DNA of 64,000 bases, taken from assembly GCA_014621425.1 (NCBI GenBank), contig JAANBB010000049.1:62001-126000 (forward strand). The letters run 5' to 3'. The translations under genes and the position numbers were made by a program. The notes under the pieces were generated by a model, which did no database searches, was not told the origin of the DNA, and saw nothing but the letters and a program-made list of their open reading frames with translations. Below, piece by piece: positions 45,501 to 57,840 of the stretch. Numbering within the stretch: position 1 is the first letter of the stretch; every line of letters begins with the position of its first letter. Origin of the DNA: Cylindrodendrum hubeiense. Taxonomy: Eukaryota; Ascomycota; Sordariomycetes; Hypocreales; Nectriaceae.

Positions 45501-47911
45501 AAGGCCTAAAAAGCATCATTGAGGGTTGCGGAGAAAGCCTTGTTAGTGGCTGGGATATTGCCTTTGAGATCATCGGCACGATTTTTATTACTAAGAAGTT
45601 TGACCCTGCCGACCGCCGTGGCTCGCTTGCCAACCCGATTCTACTGGATACCCGATCGGCGAAAATCATTCGCGCCTCGTTCAACTCGCTACAGCTGATC
45701 TGCTCCGACTTCCTGGCCTCTTTGCCAAACTCGTGTTTCTTAATCCTGGTGGATACGTTGTACAAGTTTTGCTCTCAAGACGATGATCTGAACATTGCAT
45801 TGACCGTAAGTGATTGTTTTATATGCTACAGCTCAATTGCTAACTTGTAGTAGACTGTCACATTTTTCTGGGTCGTGTCGGACTTTCTCTCCGCGAAGAA
45901 CGAATCCCTTGATATTACAGCGGAGATGATGCAGGGTACTGGTGTGTCTGATCTTGAAAAGATGGCTGCCGAGCAGAGCAAGGGATCCGATGCGGCATTG
46001 TGGATGCTGCTCTTGCTTCGACTGACAACTGTCACTACGGATGACAGACTAGAGTTGCGCAACAGCGCAATTCAGACACTGCTGAGAATTTTCGATGCTT
46101 ATGGTGACAGACTCAGCCCCGAGGCGTGGTCGATTTGTATCAAATCGGTCATTTTCAAGCTCCTAACATCGATTGAGGAGGAGATTCGAGCTGCAGAGTC
46201 GGATGAGGGGGATGAAACTGATCGTACAGAGTGGACCGAGACTGCCGCAGTTGTCCTGAATGGTATTTCGAGTCTTCTCGCCAACTATCTGGATATCCTT
46301 ACCGTCCATGACTCCTTCAACCACCTTTGGCGGGAACTGCTTGGGCATTTCACCACTTTGCTGGACTTCAAGGTTCTCGACATCAACACCGCAACTTTCA
46401 AAGCATTGGGTCACGTTTTGTCTCAGACTAGTGATGATGGGAAACCCACCTTCAACAAGACGACAGTCGACGTTGCTTGGGAGTTGTGGTCGAGGGGAAT
46501 CCCGATTTGCAAAACCCCCAAGGGCAAAGCTTTGGATAACCAGAACTCTCTTATTGCCTACGTTTCCGCCTTGACTGAGATTTATCGCCTAATCTGCGAA
46601 GATCTCACTGCGGAAAGGGTTCGAGTAATGCTGACACTACTCCGAGAAACCCTGGAAGAGGCGTCCACCAATGGCTACGTGCTTGACATCGAGTATGTCA
46701 CGCCTCTGCAGGCCCACATCGTCGAGGCTATCCAGATGATTCGTACGGACATTGCCGGCGTCCCCTCTGCCATGATTACACAGGTTGCTGAGTTCGTTAT
46801 GTTGGCTTATAACCAACCTGACCCAGTGAAATCGGGACCGAAGCGAACTTATATTGCGTTGTCAAAAGCAAGCATGAAGACGATGGAGAAACTCATCCTA
46901 AACCACTTCTCGGACCAGGACATTTACCGAAGCGGCGCATTTTCCGAAGCCATGAACGCTCTATGCAAACCAATTGGCCTGAAATACCACTTCACCACCA
47001 TTACCAAGTCTACCCAACCCTGGAGATTGGCCACATCTTCGGTTTTGGTCATTCTGGAGGCAACGCTTTCGCAGCTGATTGCTTTAGATATTCCCCGCAG
47101 CATGATGCAGACCATTTGGTCAACTATCGTTGCTATTGCCGATGGAATCCTGGGTGCAGACTGCAACCGCGCAAGCTCGGAGACAAACCTCGAAGACGAC
47201 GAATCCTTTGACATTGAATCTTTCCACAAGCTTCGGGAGCTTATCATCCCGGCTCTTGGCGCCGAGGTTGTTTCTGACAAGACTCGGAAGGCATACGGGG
47301 AAAGTCTTTTCAGGACATCCATCATTCATGCTCCTTCGCCAACCGAAGAAGCAATAATCAACGGCACTCATGAATCGAGACTTTCCGCACTGTATTCTCC
47401 GCGACCTGGCCGGACAGTCTCTATTCCGCCGACCAAGCGAACTCGAATGGCATACGTCGCCTGCCAGGAGCTATTCTCATTAGTTGCTGCCCTCGATGAG
47501 CCAACAATTGTCATACAACCGCCGACTCCCAACACCCCTAATGCAAAGCGCCGATTCTCCGAGGCCCCTAGCTCGTTGCACACTCGCATTGCCAGCACTG
47601 CCGCTCCGTTCCTCATCCTACGGTGCGCATTAACTCTCCAGGCCTACATCGCCGACCAACCGCTACGAGGAAAGATGCCGCAGCCTCTGAGCCAGCGAAA
47701 GGAGCTCTTGTGGATATTACGAAAGTTGGTCGACCTTAAGAGCGATAGTGATGCAATTCCAGAGTTGAGCGGAGTGGAGAGTGAGGGTAGAAAGCACTTG
47801 TTGAGGTTGTATCCTCTGATTGTGCAAGCATCAGGTGTGGTTGGAGATGAAAAGGTATTGGGGCTGCTTAGGGAGGCATTGGAGGTTGTGGGTGGCGAGC
47901 TGGGAGTTTAA
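42502..47911 (+). CDS. mon2: Mon2 homologue, Golgi/endosome trafficking protein
   Basis: Six exons (42502-42579, 42652-42718, 42772-43152, 43206-43285, 43331-45805, 45854-47911) give 1712 residues, close to yeast and animal Mon2. Mon2 is a large peripheral protein related to Sec7 Arf-GEFs but without the Sec7 domain. It works with Dop1 and a flippase in endosome-to-Golgi transport. The N-terminal DCB region is clear: MTTQLLATELANLIQESKRK, then ELSQKVNFVNPFIIACGTKN and FTAIAIVCLQRLIVARAL. The HUS region starts at IFNDLCLMTENQRPEFLRF. The long helical C-terminal part contains TVTFFWVVSDFLSAKNESLD, whose frame is restored by the last splice, and ALWMLLLLRLTTVTTD. All junctions are in phase. Short clustered 5' introns and long 3' exons are the usual fungal layout. 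Confidence 0.92.
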
Positions 47912-48271
47912 AGGAGTTGAATAGAGCCTAGTCAGTATGAAGAATAGTCACGAACGTCTCAACGCTGGTTTGAAGTCTGCATGTCAAAGATAGAGGTGAA
48001 CTATTCATAAACTTCCGACGTTATTCATTACTTTCCGTACGATGTGTGGCAGGAATGTTGTTAATTCAAGGGGTCAATCGAGTAACTGCGGTGGTGCTAT
48101 TGGAATCTAAAAATTCAGATGCCTCCTTCAAGTATCATACTGTCATGGTCTCTAGAAATACGAGATCTCATCTGGTTGTGCTCTACTGCTCATGATCTCT
48201 TATATCCTGGCCTCTTTTCTCACAACGCAATTGCTATCACGAACCAGACTCTTTAGGCGAAGTTGGGACGC
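47912..48271. other. Convergent 3' regions of MON2 and QNS1
   Basis: A 360-base AT-rich spacer between converging genes. Both 3' UTRs should lie here. Nothing else is recognised. Confidence 0.55.
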
Positions 48272-51200
48272 TTAGGCGCTCTGCTTTTCTTTCCGCTTCT
48301 CGATCTTGGCCAGCTCCCTGTCAATCTTCTTGAAACTCCATGACTTCCAGAACGGAGGGTACAAGAACGGGCGGAGGTCGAATCTGTTATCGTCTGGGGA
48401 ATAGTCGTTGCACTGTATCATCAGGGTTAGTTTACTCATTGGATGGCTTTTGCCCTTGTATCATCTGCCTTTTGGGACTAATAAGGGACTGTGGATGATA
48501 CTAACATGCAAAGAAGGTCTGGAACGTGTTAGCTATCTATTAACATTGAGAAGACTTCATAAACTTACGTCAATACAGTCATCTTGTGGCGATTGATGGC
48601 GCTGTGACAAGTTAGAGGCTATATTGTCAATTCCAGAGCGCACTCACTAGTAATGGAAGAAAACTGTAAACCCGGGTCAGCCAAACGATTCAAAGGTCAA
48701 ATGAGTATTTTGGTTGAAACTAGTAATAGCAGAGAACAGACATGGGATGGCCAAATGTGTGTATAACTTACGTTTAACTTTCTGAGCTGTTTCCGCTGGC
48801 GTTAAAAACGGGGCTTCGTCACCGGGCACAGCCTCTCTGTCTGCGCTCCAGTCGTGTACGAGCCTTTGGAACACTACATAAGTTTTGAGTCAGTATTTGG
48901 TGCTCGGGAGATTCCTAAAGCCCAAAGGAAACTTGGGTCTAGAGGAACCTTCTGCCTCCAGTGAAGTGAAAGGGGATGAGACAGCGGAGGAACACGTACT
49001 TCCGAAAGGACCAAGACGGTTGACGCGTCTATGGCGACCCATAATGGACAGCATGGGGTATGTCATGCCCATATCTACCTCGTCACTTTGAACATATGTA
49101 TCGGTGATAGGTTCCTAAAGGAATCAGTAAAAGGACTAGGTTGGGGAGCAGCTAGCTCATTGCGCAACCCTTGGGAAGAATAGGACAAGAATCAATCGAC
49201 TTACCAGCTCGGCCGTTGGAACAGCAGTCAAGAATTCGTGGAGACAAGGAATCTCGAATTCCTTCTCGGCCCAATGGATAAATCTCCTATATTGTGTTAG
49301 AATTACACTAGGATTTGGAGTAGAAGAGGTATACTTGAGATCAGTCTTGTCGATACTGCCTATCGGGTTAATGTCCGCACCTAGTGATCGATGTCAGCGT
49401 CATTTCAAACAGATACGACGAAACCAGAGGTGGTTTCTCGTAACTTGGTGGGACATGTGTTTGGCGTCTTGGCGGCGGAGGATATTCAGATAGTACTGTT
49501 GCCCCACTATCTGTGCCCTGGGCAAACTCCCACACCATGCCAATGCGAGCAGTGCGTGCTTATAGATCGGGACGGCAACTTACTTGAGCAATCATATCTA
49601 AAATCTTGTTAGCAAATGATATTCAAGGTGAGATCGAATTAATTACTTGGTGAGGTATCCACGGAGAGACTGTGATTATTAGCTACTTGGTCAAGGGACT
49701 GGTCGTCCCATAAGGGAGGAAGTGGGCAGGGTGATGGACTTGCCTCTCCAACATTTGCGCTCCCCAAGACTAAGAGACTCCCGCCTCCAGGTCGCTCTCG
49801 CGCCTGCGGCAGGATTTGCCCAAACTCGTACGCTGTCACCATGCGAATTCGTGCTTGCAGGCACTGCAGTGTCAGGTTCTCCTGCTGCGTTCCGCCTTCA
49901 ACCTTGAACTTGGGCTCAAACTGCATGGTGCTGACCAGCAGGTTCTTCTGGGCCTCATACACGTCATCAATGTCCAGGTTGATGTGGTAGCTTCCGATGG
50001 CCTCGGAAAGATCCTTGGCTCGCTGGCGTGTCTCGCGAGAGCTCTGCTTCTTCATTCCCATGTAGATGGTGTGGAAAATCTGGTTACAGAGCGCTTGCGG
50101 CGTTTTGGGAAGAACACCATCACCTTTGTACTTGGCTAGACGTTTGACGTCTTCAATTACCTGAGCATTGCCTTGTTCGATGGCTTCAATTGCCATGCGA
50201 CACATGGAGAAGACGATTGCTAAGGGCGGTGAGCAACATGCCCAAGTACGTGCTCTTGGGCTGTGAGAAGGGATTAGACTTACTTGCCGTAGCACATGAA
50301 TCGATTCCGCCACTCAACGGAACCAAATATCCGGCTGTGCCAGATCTTCGGAGATACTACAATTTCCAAGAGTTAGCTTGGTCAATGGAGCCACGGATAA
50401 TGGCACTAACATCCCAAAGATATGCGCCCGCACAAAGCGCAATCTCCTCCTCTACGGAATGGAATTTTGGTGTTATCGGTCGTGAAGGCTGCAGGCTGAT
50501 ATCGAGGTCTTCATCGCCAGAGCCAAGCTCGAACGGAACCTGGACGCGCTGATATTTGGCTTTAGAGGTTGCGGCCTGAAGTCCCCTGCTGATGGAGGAG
50601 CGGTACGCGCGGATTTCCTCCAGATCCACTGTAGCTGTGACCACCTCGACGTCGAGAAGGCTGAACTGTGATCCCTGAGCGACAACATCTCCGTTCACCA
50701 AAATCATACAGCTGCCATCGTAAAACAATCGGTCGCCATCACACTATGATTTGTTAATAAGAAGCAATTGATTTATAGCGGGTTGTTGACGAACCCCTTT
50801 CTGGTTGGAATAGAGGTAAACACCACCACATTTTCGTGTGGCTTCCGTGATAAGCTTCAGGCGAACGTCCAATTTCTGGAGTGTCTTGAGTTTCGATGTC
50901 AGTATGTATCATCAAGGTAAGGAAATATCTCTAGTGTACGTACGAAGTGACTCCCGGAACTATTCGTGAATACCTCTGCGAAAAATAAGCGACGACTTTT
51001 GATTGCGGAAATCATACATACCAACTCCATCCAACGACATATCCTGAAGGGGTCAGATTTATTCTAGTCAACATCGCGACAGGGCTATAAATGGGGACCT
51101 ACAATGTGAGGCGAGCGAGGGGTGAAGAGCTCCTCGCAGGTCTCGGCGCCAAAGCACGTATCCGGAGTCGACACGACGGCATCTCCGAAGGTCACATGAG

Positions 51201-51983
51201 TCGCGCCTTGCAGCTCCTGAATCATTCGAGGGAGATGGTACTCCTCCGTCTCTTGCGGCCGCAGCCAGGGTATGAAGTGGCGCATCTCACGGTAGTTTCC
51301 GTCGTTGGCGAGCCACATCTTAGGCTACTCTATGGGTGAGCGTGGCTCTTGCATGAGTGTACAAATACTTACACGAATCATCAGGATCTTGCCGTCCAGG
51401 CAGAGAACTCGGCAGTTGAACCGCTGGTTTCTACAAGTATGTGTTAACGAGGCAAGAGGATGGGACCTTGGATATAAGGAAGCAACGTACCTGTGCTGAA
51501 CGGGCATGCCAATGTCAAGAACGCAGTCGTAGCAGCTCTTATCGAGAAGGATGCGCTGGAGCATCTCCCAGCAGTGGAGATACAAATCTTGCTAGTAGGT
51601 TGTTAGGAAGGCAATGCATGCATGATTTCTCTTTGTCGTTAGAGACAACTCACCTCGAGCAGATGGTCGAGGCAGCCATAACCGCATATTTCCAGCTCCT
51701 TTGATTGTCGTCAGTGGCAACTTCTCTGGCAGGCATATTTTAGCAGTACTCACAGGGCCTACACGCAGGCGCGCGCCAGCTTCCTTTGCCAGGTGGATGC
51801 TCTTGATAATACGCTCGGTGTTACCTTCGAACTGTTATGTTTGACGTCAGTGATCGATGAACAATTTGCACGTTTGAAGCATTAGGCAAATAAAAAAGGC
51901 AGGTAGATGGTTGCACTGTCTTCACTTACATCCAATGCCCATTGGTTCAAGGAACAGGTCGCGACGGTGATAAGGTGGCCCAT
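48272..51983 (-). CDS. qns1: Glutamine-dependent NAD+ synthetase
   Basis: Twenty-two exons give 722 residues (yeast Qns1 has 714): 51983-51930, 51831-51754, 51698-51654, 51591-51491, 51430-51373, 51324-51103, 51043-51022, 50975-50944, 50884-50795, 50743-50411, 50356-50284, 50219-49744, 49669-49647, 49597-49584, 49380-49335, 49286-49205, 49114-49000, 48873-48772, 48663-48648, 48601-48569, 48518-48506, 48412-48272. The enzyme amidates deamido-NAD+ using ammonia from glutamine. The N-terminal nitrilase-like glutaminase domain has the Glu ([10 protein letters not shown]), Lys ([10 protein letters not shown]) and Cys ([11 protein letters not shown]) triad; the synthetase domain has the PP-loop [12 protein letters not shown] and [20 protein letters not shown]. 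Exons of 22, 23, 14, 16 and 13 nt occur. The intron after 49744 uses a GC donor. The family match across every junction makes the model firm. Confidence 0.93.
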
Positions 51984-52764
51984 CTTGAAGTTGCCGAAGG
52001 CGGGGTTCAAGATGGTCAGGAATGAAGTGAGAAAAGTGGCGACCACTGAGTCTCTCCTGCGAGTGATGTATATCTATCCGGGGTTTCGATGCCGAAATGC
52101 TACAGTACAAAAGGTTGACCAACCAATGTGAAGGAGGAAGAAGGTTGATGTGGTCGAGAAGCAAGTCGTGCGGGACATTTGCATCAAGCGACCTGAGTCA
52201 TCTATTCGTTTGCGGGTATGTATCCGAACGATAAAGACGGGTTGTCCGATAGCGGCTCGCTGATTGGCTGGTTCCACAAAACTGGTGTCGTCGACCTGAG
52301 AACGACTACGCAAAAGCGGTAGGTCTCGTGATACTTTAGGCACCCGGATGACATACTAGTACATATCTTAGGAGGCTCGCCACTCTACGTGGTGATGTAG
52401 ACACATGGGAGGCGTCTACTAGGGTACGAGCTTGCTGAACAGGGGCGTTAACACCCTTGCGTCGGTATTAAAGTCATATCACTTCAGCAACGATTTTGCT
52501 TCATTCGTCTAGTAGTACAAGGTGTGATTTACCAGTACTATATAGTTCTAGTGAATTACCTGAACTAGGCCCCAAGTTACTAGAGCATGGAATGGACAAC
52601 TCATTCTCAAATGTCACGTTGAGGGTGAACGCAGAGATGTGTCTAGGGTAACTCACCCCACCAAGAGCTCCAACCCCACATTGACGCAACGCGGGGCACC
52701 AAGAAATTCAGAGGCGACTCAAAATTTCAATGGCAGTTCAGAACTCGCATCTCAACCACGCACA
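51984..52764. promoter_or_regulatory. Divergent promoter region of QNS1 and TRM7
   Basis: A 781-base region between two divergent housekeeping genes. No TATA box or coding frame is apparent. Both genes likely use TATA-less promoters here. Confidence 0.45.
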
Positions 52765-53959
52765 ATGGGAAAATCATCAAAGGACAAGCGCGACGCCTAC
52801 TACCGGCTCGCCAAGGAGCAGGGTTGGCGCGCCCGAAGCGCCTTCAAGCTGCTGCAGCTTGACGAAGGTTCGCTGCTCCCATCCCGGTCCCTTCTAAGTG
52901 CGCCCCGCTGACATCGTGACCCCTCCAGAGTTCGATCTCTTCGCCAACGTCACTCGAGTGGTTGATCTGTGTGCAGCGCCAGGCAGTTGGTCGCAAGTGC
53001 TCTCGCGCGTGCTGATTAAGGGGGAGAAATTCGGCAGGACGGCATGGCAGGACAAGGAGGCCCGGTTCCGACAGCAGATGCTGGGCATTCTGCCCCAGGA
53101 CGAGCAGAAGACCGAGGCGGACAAGACAATCGATGAGCAGCAGGAGGAACGCAAGCCGCGAGAGGACGTTAAAATTGTGTCGATTGATCTGCAGCCCATC
53201 TCGCCCCTGGCTGGCATCACGACCCTTCGCGCCGACATCACCCACCCCGCTACGGTGCCGCTGCTCCTGTCAGCGCTCGACCCCGATTTCGATCCCAAGA
53301 TGGCCGGAACGCAAGCCTCGCACCCCGTCGACCTGGTTCTCAGCGATGGCGCCCCCGATGTCACTGGCCTCCACGATCTCGACATTTATGTACAGTCGCA
53401 GCTTCTCTTTGCCGCATTGAACCTCGCACTCTGTGTGCTGAAGCCCGGCGGCAAGTTTGTGGCCAAGATCTTTCGCGGGAAGAACGTCGACGTGCTCTAT
53501 GCGCAGCTTAAGATCTTCTTTGAAAAGGTCATTGTAGCCAAGCCGCGCAGCAGCCGAGCTAGCAGCGTAGAGGCATTCATCGTGTGCATCAACTTCCAGC
53601 CACCGGACGGGTTCCGCGCCAGCCTGGAAGAGCCGCTCGGAGTCGGGGGCCGATTGGATGAGATGCTCAAGGAGCGGGAGGCTCAGAAGACCGACACCGA
53701 GATGCAGGGTGCCGCCGCCATTAGCGAGCAGGGCGTAGTGGAGATGGAGGTTTACGACGACGTGCCAGAGGACAAGGAGAGAAATACTAGGTGGATCGCA
53801 CCATTCATTGCTTGTGGAGATCTATCAGCTTTTGACTCCGATGCATCATATCAGCTCCCTGAGGACCATGTCTCTCTGGACCCGGTCCAGCCGCCGATTG
53901 CTCCTCCGTACAAACGCGCCATCGAGATGCGAGCCGCATTGTCTGGGTCGCAGCGCTAA
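52765..53959 (+). CDS. trm7: tRNA 2'-O-methyltransferase Trm7 (FtsJ family)
   Basis: Two exons (52765-52867, 52929-53959) give 377 residues. Trm7 methylates ribose at positions 32 and 34 of the anticodon loop of certain tRNAs. The N-terminus [21 protein letters not shown] is characteristic. The K-D-K-E catalytic set is visible in [37 protein letters not shown] and SVEAFIVC, and the SAM-binding motif is [15 protein letters not shown]. An insertion rich in Lys/Glu/Gln ([19 protein letters not shown]) splits the domain after the SAM motif, and the C-terminal extension is typical of fungal Trm7. The first ATG (CACAATGGG) is used. The gene is tail-to-tail with the GNAT gene, with 91 bases between stop codons. 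Confidence 0.94.
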
Positions 53960-54050
53960 AATACAACAACCAAGAAAACACCAAAAAACATTAAGGAGAG
54001 GCTTCGCCAGAGGAGGAAACCATAACCGGTATTATATATGGGATCTGCGA

Positions 54051-54690
54051 TCAGTGGTGTGCGGGAACGGGCTTTTCTGCTGGACCAGGCAGCTCTAGGA
54101 CCACTAGCCCAGCCGAGGGCCCATCGTCGAAGTCAAGGGCACCGAGCTCGCGCTTGTACATCCTTGCGGCGGAGTCATCGTGGGTCATGAGTAGGAGGCC
54201 ACGCATGTCCTTCCACTCATTGAGTATTTCCTTGAGAGAACGCATCAACCACGAGGCCAGGCCACGGCGTTGGTATTCATCCACGACAAATACGTCGGTG
54301 AGGTATGCGAAGGTGACATAGTCGGTGACAACACGGGCAAAGCCGACCATCTTGATTCCAGAGCCGTCCTTAGGCCGGGCGATGCCGTTGGCTGTGTTCT
54401 TGTTAGCATGGTAAACGAAATAATGACAACCTGAGAATTGGTTCTTGAAGCTACTCACCCTTCATGTCGTCGGCAGTTTGGGGAACCGAGTATACGGCCA
54501 AAGTTAGACAGTTGTTCAAGAGCTTATGCACCTGAGGCTGCTCGAGAGGACTGCTCCACCACATGTCGTTGAGAAACTTGTTGAAAACTTGGGTATCCAA
54601 ATAGGACTTGTCATTTGTGAGAAAGAAGTTATCGCGGTACCAAAACCGGGGCTCGCCCTCGGGCTGCATGGAAATTCCTCGAGAACCCAT
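54051..54690 (-). CDS. GNAT-family N-acetyltransferase
   Basis: Two exons (54690-54459, 54391-54051) give 190 residues. The GNAT core is visible from the substrate-binding start (RFWYRDNFFLTNDKSYLDTQ) through VGFARVVTDYVTFAYLTDVFV to the acetyl-CoA motif A, EYQRRGLASWLMRS, and the later LLLMTHDDSAARMYKREL helix. This is the pattern of small yeast and bacterial arylamine or polyamine-like acetyltransferases, but the substrate cannot be told. The start at 54690 matches the family N-terminus; an open frame continues upstream to 54858 with unrelated sequence. Splicing restores MKGANGIARPKDGSG. Confidence 0.88.
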
Positions 54691-55949
54691 CTTGAGACAA
54701 GACAAAGATGTGATGCGATATGATGTGCCGAGACAAGGTAGAGTATCTTGTGTGTGTCTTCCTCTTTGGTTGCTTGATCCGTTGTTATGGCTGTTGCCAC
54801 TCCGCCTCTTTTGCTTGATGAGATATGAAGTTGCCAAGTTGGTGTCCCAGTGGTACACGAACTGTCTTGGCTTGGCTGGGGAATGATCCGGTACGGTTAG
54901 TGGCGGCTCTCACACGAGGGGTCCGAGGGGGCCGTGTGATCGTTCTTGGGGCCACGCTTTGCGTCACCAGGCCGCGTCTGGGGGAGCGGTTGGTTGGGAT
55001 GGGGAATTGAGGTCAGGTGGGAGAAGAGCCCAAGGCTTATTTGCGGGGAAGTCAAATGGAGAAAATGCTGAGCAGTGATTGATGGAATGGCCGTTTTCGT
55101 CACGATGGTCGAGACGGGAGGGAGGCGGTGGGTTGAGTTTGGGGAGAAGTGTGGGGACGAAACAGAGTCGAGGCAGCAATGGATGCTTATGGATGGATTC
55201 CCTGGAATAGGACCGAGTAGGTAGGTAGATTGGATTGAATGGAAGAGTAAATATGACGTGGAGTGAAGAAGAGAGCAAAGTAATTAAGGCGAGATTTCGG
55301 CTATGACTTGGAATTCTGGAAGACTCGTTCGCTGCGAGTTGCCAAAGTGATGTTGTACATTGCGCCCTGCAGGTCCTCTAAACAAGCACTTGCCTTTCCC
55401 GCACGTTACCTATCGCTGCTGCTGCTGGGCGTCGAGGCGGTGGAACACGAGGGGACATAGTGCAGACGCTTCTGATTTGATGGATCGGACGGCATCGAGA
55501 TAAGACACGCAGAGATTCCCCGGGTGCCGCTCGTAGGGCGCGTTTGGCGTATGACGCCCGGCTCCACGGTAGCGGCGGAACTACGCCCGTCGTGGCCGGC
55601 CGATTTCCATTGTTGCGATGCGGCGGGCGGCGGGTACATTCGGTGCAATTGCGTCAAAGCCGGTTGGTTTTACGTACAATTTTCCGGCGGACGCCCATTA
55701 GGAAGGTGATGGCGTTGTACAGTCAGCCGGGGGAATTGAGGTTGGATTGCATGACGTGAAGCAGATGGAGATGCTCGAGCCTGGGTGTGTTTATGTGCAA
55801 GCGAGGGAGGGAGCAGCTGGATAACATAAAATGGCATTTGGCACGACTGGGCACAGGGGAATCCCAATTATAGATTTATTCCATGGCTCAAAGACTGGCC
55901 ATGGTTTGTTTTTGAATTAATCCAGCTACTTGGCAACACAATTGGGCAA
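54691..55949. other. Intergenic region, no gene recognised
   Basis: About 1.26 kb upstream of the acetyltransferase and downstream of the small GPI protein gene. Open frames are short and unconserved. Confidence 0.5.
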
Positions 55950-56660
55950 CTACAGCATGCCGGCGTAGACAGCAGCACCGGCCACGAGACCCATGATGGC
56001 GCCGGCGGTGGGCATGGAGGCGGCACCAGCGGTAGACGAGCTGTTGGCAGGGGTAGAGGCGGCATCTGCCGAGTCGGTGGACTCGGCGTCGTCCCCGGAG
56101 CTGGAGCCGGACGAGGCGGCGGCGGATGACTGGGAGGCGGCGGAAGACTCGGGGGCGGCAGTTGTCTTGGAGTCCTTGTCCGCGGAGGCAGACTCGGTGG
56201 TCTGCTTGTCGCCTGACTCCACGGCGCTCTCCACGGCGCTGGTGCTCAACGTGGTCTTGGCCGTGGATCCAGCAGCCGTGGTGGTGGGCGCCTCGGTGAT
56301 GGTGGCCGTCTCGTCCTCCGAAACTGTCTCAGAGAGCGTCCCGGAAGCCTCTGCCGACAATGCAGTCGTCTCTGCGGCGCTGGTCTTGAGATCGAGATAC
56401 TGGGGCGAGTAGGTCTCGGTGCCTTCGTACGAGTCGCATCCGGGGACGGTCGTCTTGGGGGGCGCGCGGCCGCCGCCGCAGTCGAGGAACTCGCACAGCT
56501 CGCCCGTGTCGGGGACGTACCAGATGACGGTCCCGTATCGTTCTCCGTCGCTGTACGTGGCGACTCCGGCGGAGGAGGTGCAGCCTTCGAGGTCGGTGCG
56601 GGCGACGACCGGCGAGGCGGCGAAGAGCACGGCGGCCAGGGCGAGGATCTTGGCGGACAT
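55950..56660 (-). CDS. Small GPI-anchored Ser/Thr-rich surface protein
   Basis: A single-exon gene of 236 residues. It has a signal peptide (1-20), a compact N-terminal domain with four cysteines (C27, C56, C61, C75) and the motif VIWYVPDTGELCEFLDCGGG followed by RAPPKTTVPGC, a long Ser/Thr/Ala/Glu stalk, and a C-terminal hydrophobic tail (GAIMGLVAGAAVYAGML) preceded by small residues, as for GPI attachment. I recognise the cysteine motif from fungal proteins that databases often label siderophore biosynthesis enzyme. That label has no support from these residues, and I treat the function as unknown. A cell-wall or membrane location is likely. Confidence 0.8.
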   Translation of the reverse strand: MSAKILALAAVLFAASPVVARTDLEGCTSSAGVATYSDGERYGTVIWYVPDTGELCEFLDCGGGRAPPKTTVPGCDSYEGTETYSPQYLDLKTSAAETTALSAEASGTLSETVSEDETATITEAPTTTAAGSTAKTTLSTSAVESAVESGDKQTTESASADKDSKTTAAPESSAASQSSAAASSGSSSGDDAESTDSADAASTPANSSSTAGAASMPTAGAIMGLVAGAAVYAGML

Positions 56661-57840
56661 GGTGATTAAGTAGGGAGGCGAGGAGCTGGAGCTGGAGTTG
56701 TGGGGGTATTAACGAATGAACGACCGTAGGATCTGGCGAAGATGGCAGCGAACGAGTGAGGAGTTCTATTATTTCCGTTGGCCTTCTCTGCTTCTTCTTC
56801 CTGGGGCGAGCAATCTCTTTAAACAGCCACGCGGGTGCATTGTGCCGTCCAAGACGCTTCATTACCGCAGCATGTCGATCCCACAGCATCCACTGGATCT
56901 AGTCCCAAATTGCCCGCTGCAGGGCCCGTCTGCCGGCCCTGGCCCTTCGGCTCCGACCAACACCCCATACCGCAGCGTTCCCCAGCGAATCCCAGTGCCG
57001 TGGCCCGCTGTAAGGGGGCAGCCACCGCCCCTGAAGGCATGGTGCTACAGCGCCCTGGAGGGGTCGCTTGGCCTTAAGGCCCTACAGGTGGGCTAATTTC
57101 AGCGGTCCCTGGTTCGGCCGCTGCTCGATTTGGACGGGGAGGATTCGCTCCAGGGGGTGCGCCATGGGACGAGCTGGGGTTTCACTTATTACCGGTAATT
57201 GCCAAGACCGGAGGGATCTCGCTTTACCTGACACTAAGACCATCTTATTATTAGACATTGTCAGGATATGGGGTGTCAAGAAGAAAAAAATCATGTTGCA
57301 ACCAACTGCGCTGTGCTGGCAAGTTGTGCGGAATGGGGTTGGTCAGGATGGCTGCAAGGGCTGAAAGGGGCAACTTCTTGCACCAACATGCGATTCCATT
57401 CGTCCAGGCATGTTTGGTCTCTGCATCCTCTCTTACGCATAATGTCTCTGATATTTATGCGCCACCGTGTTGGCATTGCCTTTGACCACAGCCAAATAAG
57501 TACTTTACCGAACGTGCTTGGCTAAGGGGCTGGATGTTTAAACAAGTAGTACTATTTCTATTGATATGGATATTGATTAGCAGAGGCACGCTCTGTGATC
57601 AAGTACAGAACAGACATGGGGTTACGCTAATCACTCAAAATTCAATGTAACATATGTAATCGTTGCTGCGCAAGAGACATGCAAAATTCATATTCCGGAG
57701 CGGGTGAAGAGCATGAGCTTGAATGTCAAGGGGTTCTCTTGATCTAATAAAGAGTTGTTTCCACCTATATAAATAATTGCAGCCTTTCCTCCATCTCATT
57801 GTTCGCATCCCGACCAACCCCCATTTCATGTATCGACATC
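56661..57840. other. Intergenic region, no gene recognised
   Basis: About 1.2 kb between the GPI-protein gene start and the transporter gene end. It contains short unconserved frames and an AT-rich right half compatible with the transporter 3' UTR. Confidence 0.5.

Noticed and set aside
44869..45765. 298-codon open frame antisense to MON2
   Set aside because: Shadow of the well-supported MON2 exon 5; no conserved features.
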